A stretch of 64,000 nt of DNA from an uncultured bacterium. Its GTDB lineage: Bacteria; Verrucomicrobiota; Kiritimatiellia; RFP12; UBA1067. Below, piece by piece: positions 1-8,452 of this stretch. Both the position numbers and the translations under genes were made by a program. The DNA lies in the NCBI GenBank assembly GCA_902801025.1, contig CADCGZ010000051.1:1-64000 (forward strand), written 5' to 3'. A model generated the notes under the pieces. That model was given only the letters and a program-made list of their open reading frames with translations. It did not search any database and was not told the DNA's origin. Position 1 is the stretch's first letter; every line of letters begins with the position of its first letter.

Positions 1-43
1 GGGAAATATTATGCTCTCCACCAATCATATGCAAGGAGAATCA

Positions 44-193
44 ATGTCCTTTGAAGAACTAAACGTTCCCAAAAACCATATTTACCTTTTCAAACCACAG
101 CCATGTGAGATATCCTTTGATGGTGTGAAGGGAATTACGAAAGGGCGCTTAATTTGGTATAATATCCGCATGGACGGCAAGCTGGTTGAGTAA
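44..193 (+). CDS. Short hypothetical protein (49 aa) or tail of a longer gene
   Basis: The ATG at 44 has an AAGGAG Shine-Dalgarno five bases upstream, which supports a complete 49-residue protein. The frame is however open leftward to the window edge, so this could also be the C-terminus of a gene starting outside. The protein has no signal peptide, membrane segment or motif that I recognise. It ends 20 bp before rfbF and is probably transcribed with the sugar locus. Its 3' end contains a TTTGGTATAAT promoter-like string that may serve rfbF. Confidence 0.45.
   Translation: MSFEELNVPKNHIYLFKPQPCEISFDGVKGITKGRLIWYNIRMDGKLVE
153..163 (+). promoter_or_regulatory. Extended -10 promoter for the rfb genes
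   Basis: TTTGGTATAAT matches the window consensus exactly. It predicts a start near 170 and a leader of about 44 nt before rfbF. It overlaps the coding end of the preceding ORF (codons for IWYN), so chance resemblance is possible. Confidence 0.5.
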
Positions 194-213
194 AAGAAAG
201 GAAGCTTGTTTAA

Positions 214-993
214 ATGAAAGTTGTAATATTGGCTGGTGGATTTGGAACCCGCATAGGTGAAGAGAGCCGGCTAAGGCCTAAGCCGATGATTGAGCTTGGT
301 GGGATGCCCATTCTCTGGCATGTGATGAAGCTGTATTCGCACTATGGCTTCAACGACTTTGTCATCTGCGCCGGATATAAGCAGGAAATCGTGAAGCAGT
401 GGTTCGCCGACTATTTCCTAAACCGCTCCGACGTCACCTTCGACTTTTCAGGAGGAAAGTGCGATACCGTGTTCCACAATAGCAGCTGCGACCCTTGGCG
501 CGTCACAGTTGTCGACACGGGGCTTAACACTATGACAGGCGGGCGCATCAAGCGCATTCAGAAGTATGTTGGCGACGAGCCGTTCTTCATGACATACGGC
601 GACGGAGTCTGCGACGTAAATGTTAAAAAGCTGCTTGAGTTCCACAGATCGCATGGCAAGTTTGCGACGCTGACGGCAGTAAAGCTTGGACAGGACAAAG
701 GCGTTCTGAACATAGGGGGCGACAACGCCGTCAAGTCGTTCCGCGAGAAGAACCTCGTGGATGCTCCGCCGATAAATGCTGGATTCATGGTGTTGGAGCC
801 AAAGGTGTTTGACTACATAGACGGAGATATGACTTCGTTTGAAAAGGAACCGCTGGAGCGACTTGCAAATGAAGGCCAGTTGATGTCGTATGTCCATACT
901 GGCTTCTGGCAGTGTATGGACAATACGCGTGAGAAGGAGATGCTTGAACAATTGCTTGTGAAGAACGCTGCGCCTTGGAAGGTGTGGGAGTAA
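214..993 (+). CDS. rfbF: Glucose-1-phosphate cytidylyltransferase (RfbF/DdhA)
   Basis: Makes CDP-glucose from CTP and glucose-1-phosphate, the entry step to CDP-3,6-dideoxyhexoses of O-antigens. The 259-residue length is the family's usual one. The N-terminus shows the nucleotidyltransferase signature LAGGFGTR (6-13) followed by RPKPM (21-25), and TYGDG (127-131) supplies the metal-binding Asp. An AAGGAA-type ribosome site lies upstream. It is first in a run rfbF-rfbG-rfbH, which fixes its role as the CDP-sugar rather than dTDP-sugar enzyme. Start chosen at the first ATG, where homologues begin with MK(V/A)(V/I)ILAGG. Confidence 0.95.
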   Translation: MKVVILAGGFGTRIGEESRLRPKPMIELGGMPILWHVMKLYSHYGFNDFVICAGYKQEIVKQWFADYFLNRSDVTFDFSGGKCDTVFHNSSCDPWRVTVVDTGLNTMTGGRIKRIQKYVGDEPFFMTYGDGVCDVNVKKLLEFHRSHGKFATLTAVKLGQDKGVLNIGGDNAVKSFREKNLVDAPPINAGFMVLEPKVFDYIDGDMTSFEKEPLERLANEGQLMSYVHTGFWQCMDNTREKEMLEQLLVKNAAPWKVWE

Positions 994-995
994 AA

Positions 996-2066
996 ATGTT
1001 TGATTGCTACAGAGGCAAAAAAGTCCTGGTAACGGGGCACACTGGCTTCAAGGGCTCGTGGCTCTGCGAGTGGCTGATTTCGCTCGGCGCGGAGGTTCAT
1101 GGGCTTGCCTTGCCTCCTCCCACCAGACCGAGTCTTTTCAACCAGCTGCGGCTTGCCAAGCGCATAAAATCGCATACAATTGGTGACATCCGCGATTTGG
1201 CGACCGTGAAGGGCGTGATGCGCCGCGTCAAGCCGGATTTCGTGTTCCATCTGGCTGCGCAGCCTTTGGTGAGGTTGTCATATGAGAAACCTGTCGAAAC
1301 ATTCGACACAAATGTGATGGGGACTATTCATGTTCTCGAAGCGGCGCGGCAGATGTTCCGCGATGGCAAGAACAAATGTTCGATTGTCTGCATAACCACG
1401 GACAAGTGCTATGAGAACAAGGAGACGGCTCGTCCCTACAAGGAAGACGATCCTATGGGCGGATATGATCCATACAGTTGTTCCAAGGGCTGCGACGAGC
1501 TTGTCATCTCTTCTTATCGACGCTCGTTCTTCGGCACTCCCGATTCTCCAGTTTGGGTCGCCTCTGCTCGTGCGGGCAACGTAATCGGCGGTGGCGACTG
1601 GGCTTTGGACAGGATTGTGCCCGACGCCATGCGTGCGCTTGCCAAGGGCGAAGCGATCCCCGTGCGCAACAAGACTTCGACGCGACCCTGGCAGCATGTT
1701 CTTGAGCCATTGGGTGGTTATCTCACCCTTGGCGCGATGCTTGCGACGCGAAAGCGCTTTAGCGACTTCGCAAGCGGGTTCAACTTCGGCCCGGATCCGA
1801 AAGCGAACAGAACTGTTAAAGAGCTGATTGAGGAGATTCTAAAGTGGACGAAGGGCGGGTGGGTTGACAAGTCCGATCCAAAGGCCGTCCACGAAGCAGG
1901 GCTTCTCAACCTCGACATCCGCAAAGCACGGAAGGTGCTTGGATGGAAACCGAGGTGGGATTTCGAGGAGACTGTGAAGAACGCCGTACAGTGGTATGCC
2001 TCCGTGGCTGACGGCGGCAACCCCATGGCAATAACAAAGGAACAGATCGCGGCATATGGATTTTAG
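996..2066 (+). CDS. rfbG: CDP-glucose 4,6-dehydratase (RfbG/DdhB)
   Basis: Converts CDP-glucose to CDP-4-dehydro-6-deoxyglucose with bound NAD. It is a 356-residue extended SDR: dinucleotide-binding GHTGFKG (14-20), TTDK around 134-137 and the catalytic Tyr-x3-Lys as YSCSK (160-164). I start at 996, three bases after rfbF ends, because an AAGGTGTGGGAG ribosome site precedes it; the upstream in-frame ATG at 975 would overlap rfbF and lacks family similarity. The stop codon falls inside a 32-bp repeat that recurs after rfbH. Confidence 0.95.
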   Translation: MFDCYRGKKVLVTGHTGFKGSWLCEWLISLGAEVHGLALPPPTRPSLFNQLRLAKRIKSHTIGDIRDLATVKGVMRRVKPDFVFHLAAQPLVRLSYEKPVETFDTNVMGTIHVLEAARQMFRDGKNKCSIVCITTDKCYENKETARPYKEDDPMGGYDPYSCSKGCDELVISSYRRSFFGTPDSPVWVASARAGNVIGGGDWALDRIVPDAMRALAKGEAIPVRNKTSTRPWQHVLEPLGGYLTLGAMLATRKRFSDFASGFNFGPDPKANRTVKELIEEILKWTKGGWVDKSDPKAVHEAGLLNLDIRKARKVLGWKPRWDFEETVKNAVQWYASVADGGNPMAITKEQIAAYGF

Positions 2067-2093
2067 CCGTGTAGAACATGTAGAACGTGTAGA
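2062..2093 (+). repeat. 32-bp repeat copy 1, over rfbG stop codon
   Basis: The sequence begins TTTAGCCGTGTAGAACATG and is identical over 32 bp to 3288-3319. Internally it is a triple repeat of GTGTAGAAC/ATGTAGAAC. It supplies the TAG stop of rfbG. Confidence 0.9.
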
Positions 2094-2118
2094 ATAAATC
2101 TGAATCATGAGGTTTAAC

Positions 2119-3300
2119 ATGGCAGCTTCCATTGAAAACCTGAGAAAAGAAATAATTGAAAAGACGGCCGAGTACTATCGGCTTGTCCACAAGACAAAGC
2201 AGAACGAGCCGTTCGTGCCCGGCAAGTCTCGTGTCAATTACGCAGGTCGCGTCTTCGACGAGAAGGAAATGCAGAACCTTGTCGACGCATCGCTGGAGTT
2301 CTGGCTCACATATGGACATTGGTCGCGAGACTTCGAGAAGGGGCTCGCCGCCTACCTCGGTGTTCGCTGGGCGCTTCTTGTAAATTCCGGCTCATCAGCC
2401 AATCTTCTCGCCTTTGCAACGTTGACCTCGCCGCTTCTTGGCGAGCGCCAGGTGAAGCGCGGCGACGAAGTGATTACCGTCGCGGCTGGCTTCCCGACGA
2501 CGATCGCGCCGATTGTGCAATATGGGGCCGTTCCGGTGTTTGTCGATGTCGAGCTTGATACGGCGAACATTGACGCGTCTAAGCTTGAGGCGGCGGTTTC
2601 GCCCAAGACAAAGGCCGTCATGCTCGCGCATACGCTTGGCAATCCATTCAATATTAAGGCAGTCAAGGCGTTTTGCGATAAGCACAACCTATGGCTCATT
2701 GAGGACAATTGCGACGCGCTCGGATCGAAATATGACGACAAGTTCACCGGAACATGGGGCGATATCGGCACGTCGAGCTTCTACCCTCCGCACCACATGA
2801 CAATGGGTGAGGGCGGGGCTGTCTATACGGACAACCCGCTCCTCAAGAAGATAGCGCTTTCCATTCGCGACTGGGGACGCGACTGCTGGTGCGAATCGGG
2901 CGTGGACAACACCTGCGGCTGTCGCTTCACGAAGCAGTTTGGCACGCTGCCTGTCGGCTACGACGAAATAAGCATCTTCCGTCCGTACCCCGAAAGCGAT
3001 CCGTCGTGGTTTGGTTTTCTGATGACCGTCAAGCCCGACGCCGGTTTCACGCGCAATGACTTAGCGAAGCACCTTGAGGCCGCGAACATCCAGACGCGCA
3101 ATCTTTTTGCGGGAAACATCACAAAGCACCCTTGCTGCGAGTCGCTCAAGGAAGGCGTCGACTACCGCGTTGCCGGTTCCCTCGTAAACACCGACATAAT
3201 CATGAATTCCTCTCTCTGGATAGGTCTCTACCCCGGCATGGGCGACGCGAAGATCGACTACATGGTTGAGACAATACGCCAATTCTGTTTAGCCGTGTAG
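2119..3300 (+). CDS. rfbH: CDP-4-dehydro-6-deoxyglucose 3-dehydrase (RfbH/DdhC/E1)
   Basis: PMP- and [2Fe-2S]-dependent dehydrase that removes the C-3 hydroxyl of CDP-4-dehydro-6-deoxyglucose. It has an aminotransferase fold of 393 residues. The site where aminotransferases have the PLP-binding Lys reads FYPPHHMTMGEGG, i.e. His in place of Lys, diagnostic of this enzyme. The cluster cysteines are visible as DCWCES and NTCGCRF. Start at 2119 is supported by TGAGG upstream; the ATG at 2107 has none. The reductase partner (DdhD/E3) is not in this window. Its last codons and stop lie in the second copy of the 32-bp repeat. Confidence 0.95.
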   Translation: MAASIENLRKEIIEKTAEYYRLVHKTKQNEPFVPGKSRVNYAGRVFDEKEMQNLVDASLEFWLTYGHWSRDFEKGLAAYLGVRWALLVNSGSSANLLAFATLTSPLLGERQVKRGDEVITVAAGFPTTIAPIVQYGAVPVFVDVELDTANIDASKLEAAVSPKTKAVMLAHTLGNPFNIKAVKAFCDKHNLWLIEDNCDALGSKYDDKFTGTWGDIGTSSFYPPHHMTMGEGGAVYTDNPLLKKIALSIRDWGRDCWCESGVDNTCGCRFTKQFGTLPVGYDEISIFRPYPESDPSWFGFLMTVKPDAGFTRNDLAKHLEAANIQTRNLFAGNITKHPCCESLKEGVDYRVAGSLVNTDIIMNSSLWIGLYPGMGDAKIDYMVETIRQFCLAV

Positions 3301-3319
3301 AACATGTAGAACGTGTAGA
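3288..3319 (+). repeat. 32-bp repeat copy 2, over rfbH stop codon
   Basis: Identical to 2062-2093. Here it is read in another frame (ending LAV-stop), so the same repeat terminates two adjacent genes in different frames. Confidence 0.9.
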
Positions 3320-3331
3320 GGAAGAAAGAGC

Positions 3332-5149
3332 ATGAGAGTTGCAGATTACATCTGGAAGTTCTTGGCTGATAAGGGCGTTAAGCACGTTTTTCTTGTTACG
3401 GGCGGAGGTGCCATGCATCTCAACGATGCGCTTGGTCGAGAGACGTGCATAAAGTATGTCTGTAATCTTCATGAGCAGGCGTGCGCGATGGCGGCGGAAG
3501 GTTATGCAAGGATGTCAGGGATGCCAGGTGTCGTGAGCGTCACTACAGGGCCAGGAGGGACGAATGCATTGACTGGTGTGATGGGGGCATGGCTCGATTC
3601 CGTTCCGATGATCGTGATTTCTGGGCAGATCAAGCGCGCAACAATGATAACCTCTTGCCCACATCTGAAGCTCCGGCAGCTTGGCGACCAGGAATACAAC
3701 ATCGTTGATGCAGCGCGTCCGATGACGAAGATGGCGAAGACGGTGATGAAGATTGAGGATGTTCCGGATACGATGGCAGAAGCTTGGGAACTCTGCCAGA
3801 GCGGACGTCCTGGTCCAGTGTGGATTGACGTTCCGCTTGACATACAGGCCGCAGAAATGCCTGAGAGCCTTATTGCGACTGATGGCAAACCTTCATTTGC
3901 CGAACCGCTTTGTGTTCCGACACAACAGCAAGTTGCTGAAGTTGCATCACTACTGAAGAATTCCAAAAGGCCTGCGATTATCGTTGGGTCTGGTGTGCGC
4001 AATGCGCGAGCCGAGAAGCTTTTTTTGGAAGTGTCCGAATCGTTGAACATTCCGGTGTTGACCTCGATTTCCGGCATCGACCTCATACCCTCGGATCATC
4101 CGCTCTTCTTCGGTCGCCCTGGCATTCTTGGCGAGCGCCCGGCGAATTTCATAATGCAGAACAGCGACCTGTTCATTGTACTTGGCACTAGAATGGGCAT
4201 CCGCATCTGCGGATATGCATACGATACGGTGGCAAGAGGTGCTACAAAGGTAATGATTGATGTCGATGATGCAGAGTTGAGCAAGCCGACGTTCAAACCA
4301 GACATCAAGATACTTTCGGACGCCGGCGAGTTCCTGAAGATGCTCCATTGTTCGTTGGCATCAATGCCTCCGAAAGAAGAATGGCTTGATTATTGCCGTC
4401 GAGTGAAGGAAAAATATCCAGTAATCTTGCCCGAACATCGCGAGAGGACCGACTATGTGTCAAGCTATGTATTGCCTGAGGCCGTTGTGCGCCATGCGCC
4501 CGATCCTCTAACTGTTGTGACTTCAAACGGCATTGCATATACTTCGACGTTCCAGTCCATTCCGATCCGCAAGGGAATGCGCATGTTCTCTAATGAAGCC
4601 TGTGCATCGATGGGGTATGGCCTTCCTGCGGCGATAGGCGCGGCGTTCGCGGGCGGAGATCGTCGTGTGGTGTGCTTTGAGGGAGATGGTTCGATTCAAA
4701 TGAACCTTCAGGAACTGCAGACGCTGAAGAACTACAATCTCCCGGTCGCACTTCTGGTTTACAACAACGGAGGCTACCTCTCGATAAAGACGACGCAGAA
4801 GGCTTTCTTCGGCGGGTTCTTTGTAGGTTCTGAGGCCGGGTCTGGGGTCGTGCTTCCATCCTTTGAGAAACTGGCAGCTGCATACGATCTGCCATATTTC
4901 AGACTTTCAACCAATCAAGAGCTGGATGAAAAACTGCCTGAAATATTCGCGGTGGATGGACCTGTCGTTGTTGAAGTCATGCTTGATCCATTCGAGGTGC
5001 TTGGCCCGAAAGCGGCGTCGAAGCGGTTGCCTGACGGCACTATGGTTTCAGAACCTCTCGACAACATGGCGCCGTTCCTACCGGAAGAAGAGCGTGCGAA
5101 GTGGATGCTGCCAAAACAACAAAAACTAGGACGGGTGCATGACGAGTAG
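3332..5149 (+). CDS. ThDP-dependent enzyme, acetolactate-synthase family, YerE-like
   Basis: A 605-residue three-domain thiamine-diphosphate enzyme. The N-terminal Pyr domain has the activating Glu in NLHEQACAMAAEGYAR; the C-terminal PP domain has the cofactor motif FEGDGSIQMN followed by YNN about 25 residues on. General homology is to acetohydroxyacid synthase, but it directly follows rfbFGH and overlaps a sugar SDR. In Yersinia pseudotuberculosis O:VI the same position holds YerE, which transfers a two-carbon unit from pyruvate onto CDP-3,6-dideoxy-4-ketohexose. I infer that role from synteny; catabolic or biosynthetic acetolactate synthase is the alternative, less likely here. Ribosome site GGAAGAAAG precedes the ATG. 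Confidence 0.8.
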   Translation: MRVADYIWKFLADKGVKHVFLVTGGGAMHLNDALGRETCIKYVCNLHEQACAMAAEGYARMSGMPGVVSVTTGPGGTNALTGVMGAWLDSVPMIVISGQIKRATMITSCPHLKLRQLGDQEYNIVDAARPMTKMAKTVMKIEDVPDTMAEAWELCQSGRPGPVWIDVPLDIQAAEMPESLIATDGKPSFAEPLCVPTQQQVAEVASLLKNSKRPAIIVGSGVRNARAEKLFLEVSESLNIPVLTSISGIDLIPSDHPLFFGRPGILGERPANFIMQNSDLFIVLGTRMGIRICGYAYDTVARGATKVMIDVDDAELSKPTFKPDIKILSDAGEFLKMLHCSLASMPPKEEWLDYCRRVKEKYPVILPEHRERTDYVSSYVLPEAVVRHAPDPLTVVTSNGIAYTSTFQSIPIRKGMRMFSNEACASMGYGLPAAIGAAFAGGDRRVVCFEGDGSIQMNLQELQTLKNYNLPVALLVYNNGGYLSIKTTQKAFFGGFFVGSEAGSGVVLPSFEKLAAAYDLPYFRLSTNQELDEKLPEIFAVDGPVVVEVMLDPFEVLGPKAASKRLPDGTMVSEPLDNMAPFLPEEERAKWMLPKQQKLGRVHDE

Positions 5150-6065
5150 TGGCGAGATAAGACGCCTCTTCATCACCGGCGGCACTGGCTTTTTCGGCAA
5201 GTCGATGCTCGACTATCGCCTCCGACATCCCGAATGGCCGTGGGCCAAGGCGGAGTGGGTGGTTCTCTCTCGCTCTCCAGAGCAATTCAAATCCGCAAAC
5301 GCTGCGCTTGCCAACCAACCAGGGATTTCGTTTGTAGCAGGCGATGTGCGTGACTTTGCATTCCCCGAAGGGCATTTCGACGCCATTTTTCATGCCGCGA
5401 CAAGCGCTGTTACGACGATGTCAGACGATGAAATGACGAGTGTCATATTGGATGGCACAAAGCATGTCGTCGAGTTCGCCAAGGTTGCCGGCTGCCGCAA
5501 AGTGCTTTTTACGAGTTCGGGCGCCGTCTATGGACCAAGAATCTCTCCGGCGAGCGAAGAAGACGATTGCCGGCCGGTAACGGCGTACGGGAAAGGCAAG
5601 CTGGAGGCAGAGAAGATTTTGATCGAATCTGGATTAGAAGCGAAAATCGCCCGCTGCTTTGCCTTTGTTGGTCCACACCTTAACCGCAACATCCACTACG
5701 CTATCGGCAACTTCATCCAGAACTGCTTTGACGGGAAGCCAATCGTAATCAACGGGGACGGCACGCCGCTCCGCAGCTATCTTTACGCCGATGATCTTGT
5801 CGAATGGTTGTTTGCGATTCTCGAACGCGGTGAAAGTGGAAGACCGTACAACGTCGGTTCTGACCGGTCGGTCTCGATACGTGAACTTGCGGAGACGGTT
5901 CGCGCAGTCCTCGATTCAAAGAGCGAAATCGTCGTGAAGGGCACGCCAGTTCACGGCTCGAAGCCATCTGTCTACGTGCCGAGCATTGATAGGGCTTTTC
6001 GCGAGTTGGGTTTGATTTCAAATGTCGGTTTGGAAGAGGCAATAATCCGCACAGCACAGGGGTGA
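5139..6065 (+). CDS. NAD-dependent epimerase/dehydratase, probable CDP-sugar reductase (YerF-like)
   Basis: Extended SDR of 308 residues with Rossmann motif TGGTGFFGK (13-21), TSSGAVYG in the Ser/Thr position and catalytic YGKGK near residue 150. It overlaps the end of the ThDP gene by 11 bp, so the two are translationally coupled. By analogy to yerE-yerF it would reduce the ketone of the branched CDP-sugar made by its neighbour; a CDP-abequose or CDP-paratose synthase-like role is also possible. It ends 10 bp from the convergent GT-C gene. Confidence 0.8.
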   Translation: MTSSGEIRRLFITGGTGFFGKSMLDYRLRHPEWPWAKAEWVVLSRSPEQFKSANAALANQPGISFVAGDVRDFAFPEGHFDAIFHAATSAVTTMSDDEMTSVILDGTKHVVEFAKVAGCRKVLFTSSGAVYGPRISPASEEDDCRPVTAYGKGKLEAEKILIESGLEAKIARCFAFVGPHLNRNIHYAIGNFIQNCFDGKPIVINGDGTPLRSYLYADDLVEWLFAILERGESGRPYNVGSDRSVSIRELAETVRAVLDSKSEIVVKGTPVHGSKPSVYVPSIDRAFRELGLISNVGLEEAIIRTAQG

Positions 6066-6075
6066 ATCGCTTCAT

Positions 6076-7548
6076 TCACTGTCCGATCTTGTCGGATGCC
6101 CGTTTTTTGAGTAGTCGGTATTCTCGCCCTTGGATGGCAAATGACTGTTGAGTGCTGTAAAAGCCGTGCTGCACCAATTGTTCTTCGTTTGATGGCTTGG
6201 TTCCATAGGCGAAGGCTTCGCCGATCTTCGCTAGCATTGATTTCTCGGTGGATAAGCTTTCTCTTCGTGCGGCCTCAAGGCAGAGGTTCCTGATAAAGGC
6301 GTATAAAGTATATGATTCTTCAATCGCGGCATATTTGTCTTCGCTTTCAAGGATCGCAAACTCACACTTATCAATGATCGCAGAATTAATTGCTTCGCTT
6401 CCGCTGCTGTTATTGTCTGGAAAAGATGTTTGAAGAATGCCTAATTTGCGAAGCGAGTAATATGTAGAATATCCATTGGTTAGAACCAATGTGCCACGTG
6501 GAATATCAGCGAACATCTTGGCTGTTTCACGGTCGATATCGTATGCTGGATATGTTAGGTCTGCTATGGCGTACGCTATTGGGCCACAAATGACTCCATA
6601 GGCAATGGCGAGTCCGGAGATAGCCCTTGTTGTGAGAATGTTTCGCCTGGAGAAATGTTCAATCGCATCTGCGGCGAAAAGTAAGAAATACGGCATTAGA
6701 TAAACATACCTGAAAGTGTGCATTCCTGTAGCGATTCCGATGATTACGGCAATAGAGAACAATGAGAACATCGCCATTCGCTTGGAAAAAGACAACAATA
6801 TGCCTGCATACGCAATGATGAAAAAGAATGGCGCTCGCAATGTTTCCTTGACAATAGGAACTGGTAGGGCTTTTAATCGCTGAACAATGCCAAAACATCC
6901 GTCCGACGGCGAGCCGCCGCCATATGTCGCAAAATATTGCGAGAGCGACCCGGCGGCGATTGCGTATATATGAATCAGGGGTAAAAGTAGTGTTATAGAT
7001 ACGCCTATGGCAATGAGAACCGGGGCAATCAACTTTTTGTGCGATTCATGATTCTCGATATGAACTAAAAGGAACATAGGGAATAGCATGACGGCAGTCG
7101 GCCATATAAATGGTGTTGCAGCTGCGATAATGGCTGCGGTCTTATATTTCCGCTTGGCTAACAGTCCGCATGCCAGAAAGCTAAAAAAGAACACTATCGT
7201 GTCTATTCGCACAAGCCTCGTGCTTTGCACGAAAAGCGGGAGCGTCACGGCCAAGATTGATGTTGCAATGATGCTCATGCGAGAGTATCGTCCACATGAT
7301 TTCATAAACCACCCAAATGCTACGGCGGCAAGGATAAGCCCAATTATCGGCGATAGTCTTGTGCCGGTTTGGCCAAAGCACATGAAGAGCAGTTCTTGCA
7401 AGGTCGGGCCAATGTAGTAAGGAGGAATGGCCGGCAGTCCATTTGGTTGCAGAAGAATTGATTCTCCAAATGACGATCCTGAAGAAAGAAAATTCCTGCC
7501 CATTTCTACAATGTGCACCTCGTCCATCCATGGCAGGAATCCCAGCAT
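6076..7548 (-). CDS. GT-C fold membrane glycosyltransferase (GtrC/PMT-like)
   Basis: A 490-residue protein with about ten hydrophobic segments followed by a soluble C-terminal region of some 130 residues. Acidic MDEVH near the N-terminus resembles the first-loop Asp-Glu of polyprenyl-phosphate-dependent GT-C enzymes. I chose the ATG at 7548, six bases after AAGGAG; the ATG at 7554 abuts the ribosome site. The usual first transmembrane helix before the Asp-Glu is very short, so the N-terminus is odd. It follows the GtrA- and GtrB-like genes, so it likely transfers a sugar from the GtrB lipid carrier to the surface glycan in the periplasm. Confidence 0.75.
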   Translation of the reverse strand: MLGFLPWMDEVHIVEMGRNFLSSGSSFGESILLQPNGLPAIPPYYIGPTLQELLFMCFGQTGTRLSPIIGLILAAVAFGWFMKSCGRYSRMSIIATSILAVTLPLFVQSTRLVRIDTIVFFFSFLACGLLAKRKYKTAAIIAAATPFIWPTAVMLFPMFLLVHIENHESHKKLIAPVLIAIGVSITLLLPLIHIYAIAAGSLSQYFATYGGGSPSDGCFGIVQRLKALPVPIVKETLRAPFFFIIAYAGILLSFSKRMAMFSLFSIAVIIGIATGMHTFRYVYLMPYFLLFAADAIEHFSRRNILTTRAISGLAIAYGVICGPIAYAIADLTYPAYDIDRETAKMFADIPRGTLVLTNGYSTYYSLRKLGILQTSFPDNNSSGSEAINSAIIDKCEFAILESEDKYAAIEESYTLYAFIRNLCLEAARRESLSTEKSMLAKIGEAFAYGTKPSNEEQLVQHGFYSTQQSFAIQGREYRLLKKRASDKIGQ

Positions 7549-7561
7549 CGCCATCTCCTTT

Positions 7562-8452
7562 TTAGAAGTTAAGGCGCTCCTCTTCTATCACAAGCGGCTT
7601 GTTTTTCACCTGCGTCCATATGGCGCCGATATATTCACCAATGACCCCGATGAATATGAGCTGTACAGCAGAGAAGAAGAATAGCCCGATTACGAGAGGA
7701 GCAAGACCGACTGTAAAGCTATCCCAGAATGCAAGTTTGTATGCGAAGTAAACGATGGCTGCGACTAGGCTTAGTGCGGCTAGCACGAAGCCGATGAACG
7801 CCGCAAGCCGAAGGGGAAGCTTGGTGTGGTTTACAAAGCCTGTCATGGCATAGTCATAGAGCGAGAATAGATTGTTCTTCGTTTTCCCGTGAATTCGCGC
7901 CTGCTGTTCGTAGGGAACCTCGACGCGCTTGAAGCCAATCTCCGCGACAAGTCCGCGCATATATGGGTATGGTTCGTGGAATTTTCTGAGCGCGTCCACA
8001 ACGCACCTGTCGTAGAGTCCGAAGCCCGTGAAGTTCTCTATCTGCGGCGTCTCGGAGAATGCCTTGATCAGCTTGTAGTAGCAGCGGCGCAGCAAAAACA
8101 TAAGCGCCGATTCCTTGCTCTTCGGCTTTACGCCGCATACGATCTTTGCGCCGGTCTCCCATTCGCGGATGAAGTCATGTATGACCTCCGGTGGCTCTTG
8201 CAGGTCCGCACACATCATTACGACGGCGTCGCCGGAGGCTGCGAGTAGGGCGTTGTACGGCGAGCGGATCTGCCCGAAGTTGCCGGCGTTCAGGATCAGT
8301 GCGCGCGATCCGTCGGTTGACGCGTTGTCGGCCAGGATGATTTCATAGTCATACTCGGCATGCGTGGACATTACCGCCGTTATGCGGCGGTACAGTTCAG
8401 GAATGTTCTCTTCTTCGTTGAAGCAGGGCGAGACTATGCTAATCTTCTTCAT
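7562..8452 (-). CDS. Polyprenyl-phosphate glycosyltransferase, GT2 (GtrB/DPM1-like)
   Basis: A 296-residue enzyme with an N-terminal GT-A domain (SIVSPCFNEEENI; DNASTDGS; MCADLQEPPE, the DxD-type metal site) and two C-terminal membrane helices, the layout of GtrB. It should load a hexose from a nucleotide sugar onto polyprenyl phosphate at the cytoplasmic face. I start at MKKISIVSP (8452), which overlaps the gtrA-like gene by 14 bp; the longer ORF start has no support. Confidence 0.9.
   Translation of the reverse strand: MKKISIVSPCFNEEENIPELYRRITAVMSTHAEYDYEIILADNASTDGSRALILNAGNFGQIRSPYNALLAASGDAVVMMCADLQEPPEVIHDFIREWETGAKIVCGVKPKSKESALMFLLRRCYYKLIKAFSETPQIENFTGFGLYDRCVVDALRKFHEPYPYMRGLVAEIGFKRVEVPYEQQARIHGKTKNNLFSLYDYAMTGFVNHTKLPLRLAAFIGFVLAALSLVAAIVYFAYKLAFWDSFTVGLAPLVIGLFFFSAVQLIFIGVIGEYIGAIWTQVKNKPLVIEEERLNF

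Noticed and set aside
3332-5149. Housekeeping acetolactate synthase for valine/isoleucine synthesis
   Set aside because: Placed between rfbH and a sugar SDR with an 11-bp overlap, and no ilvN or ilvC nearby; a CDP-sugar role fits better, though not proven.
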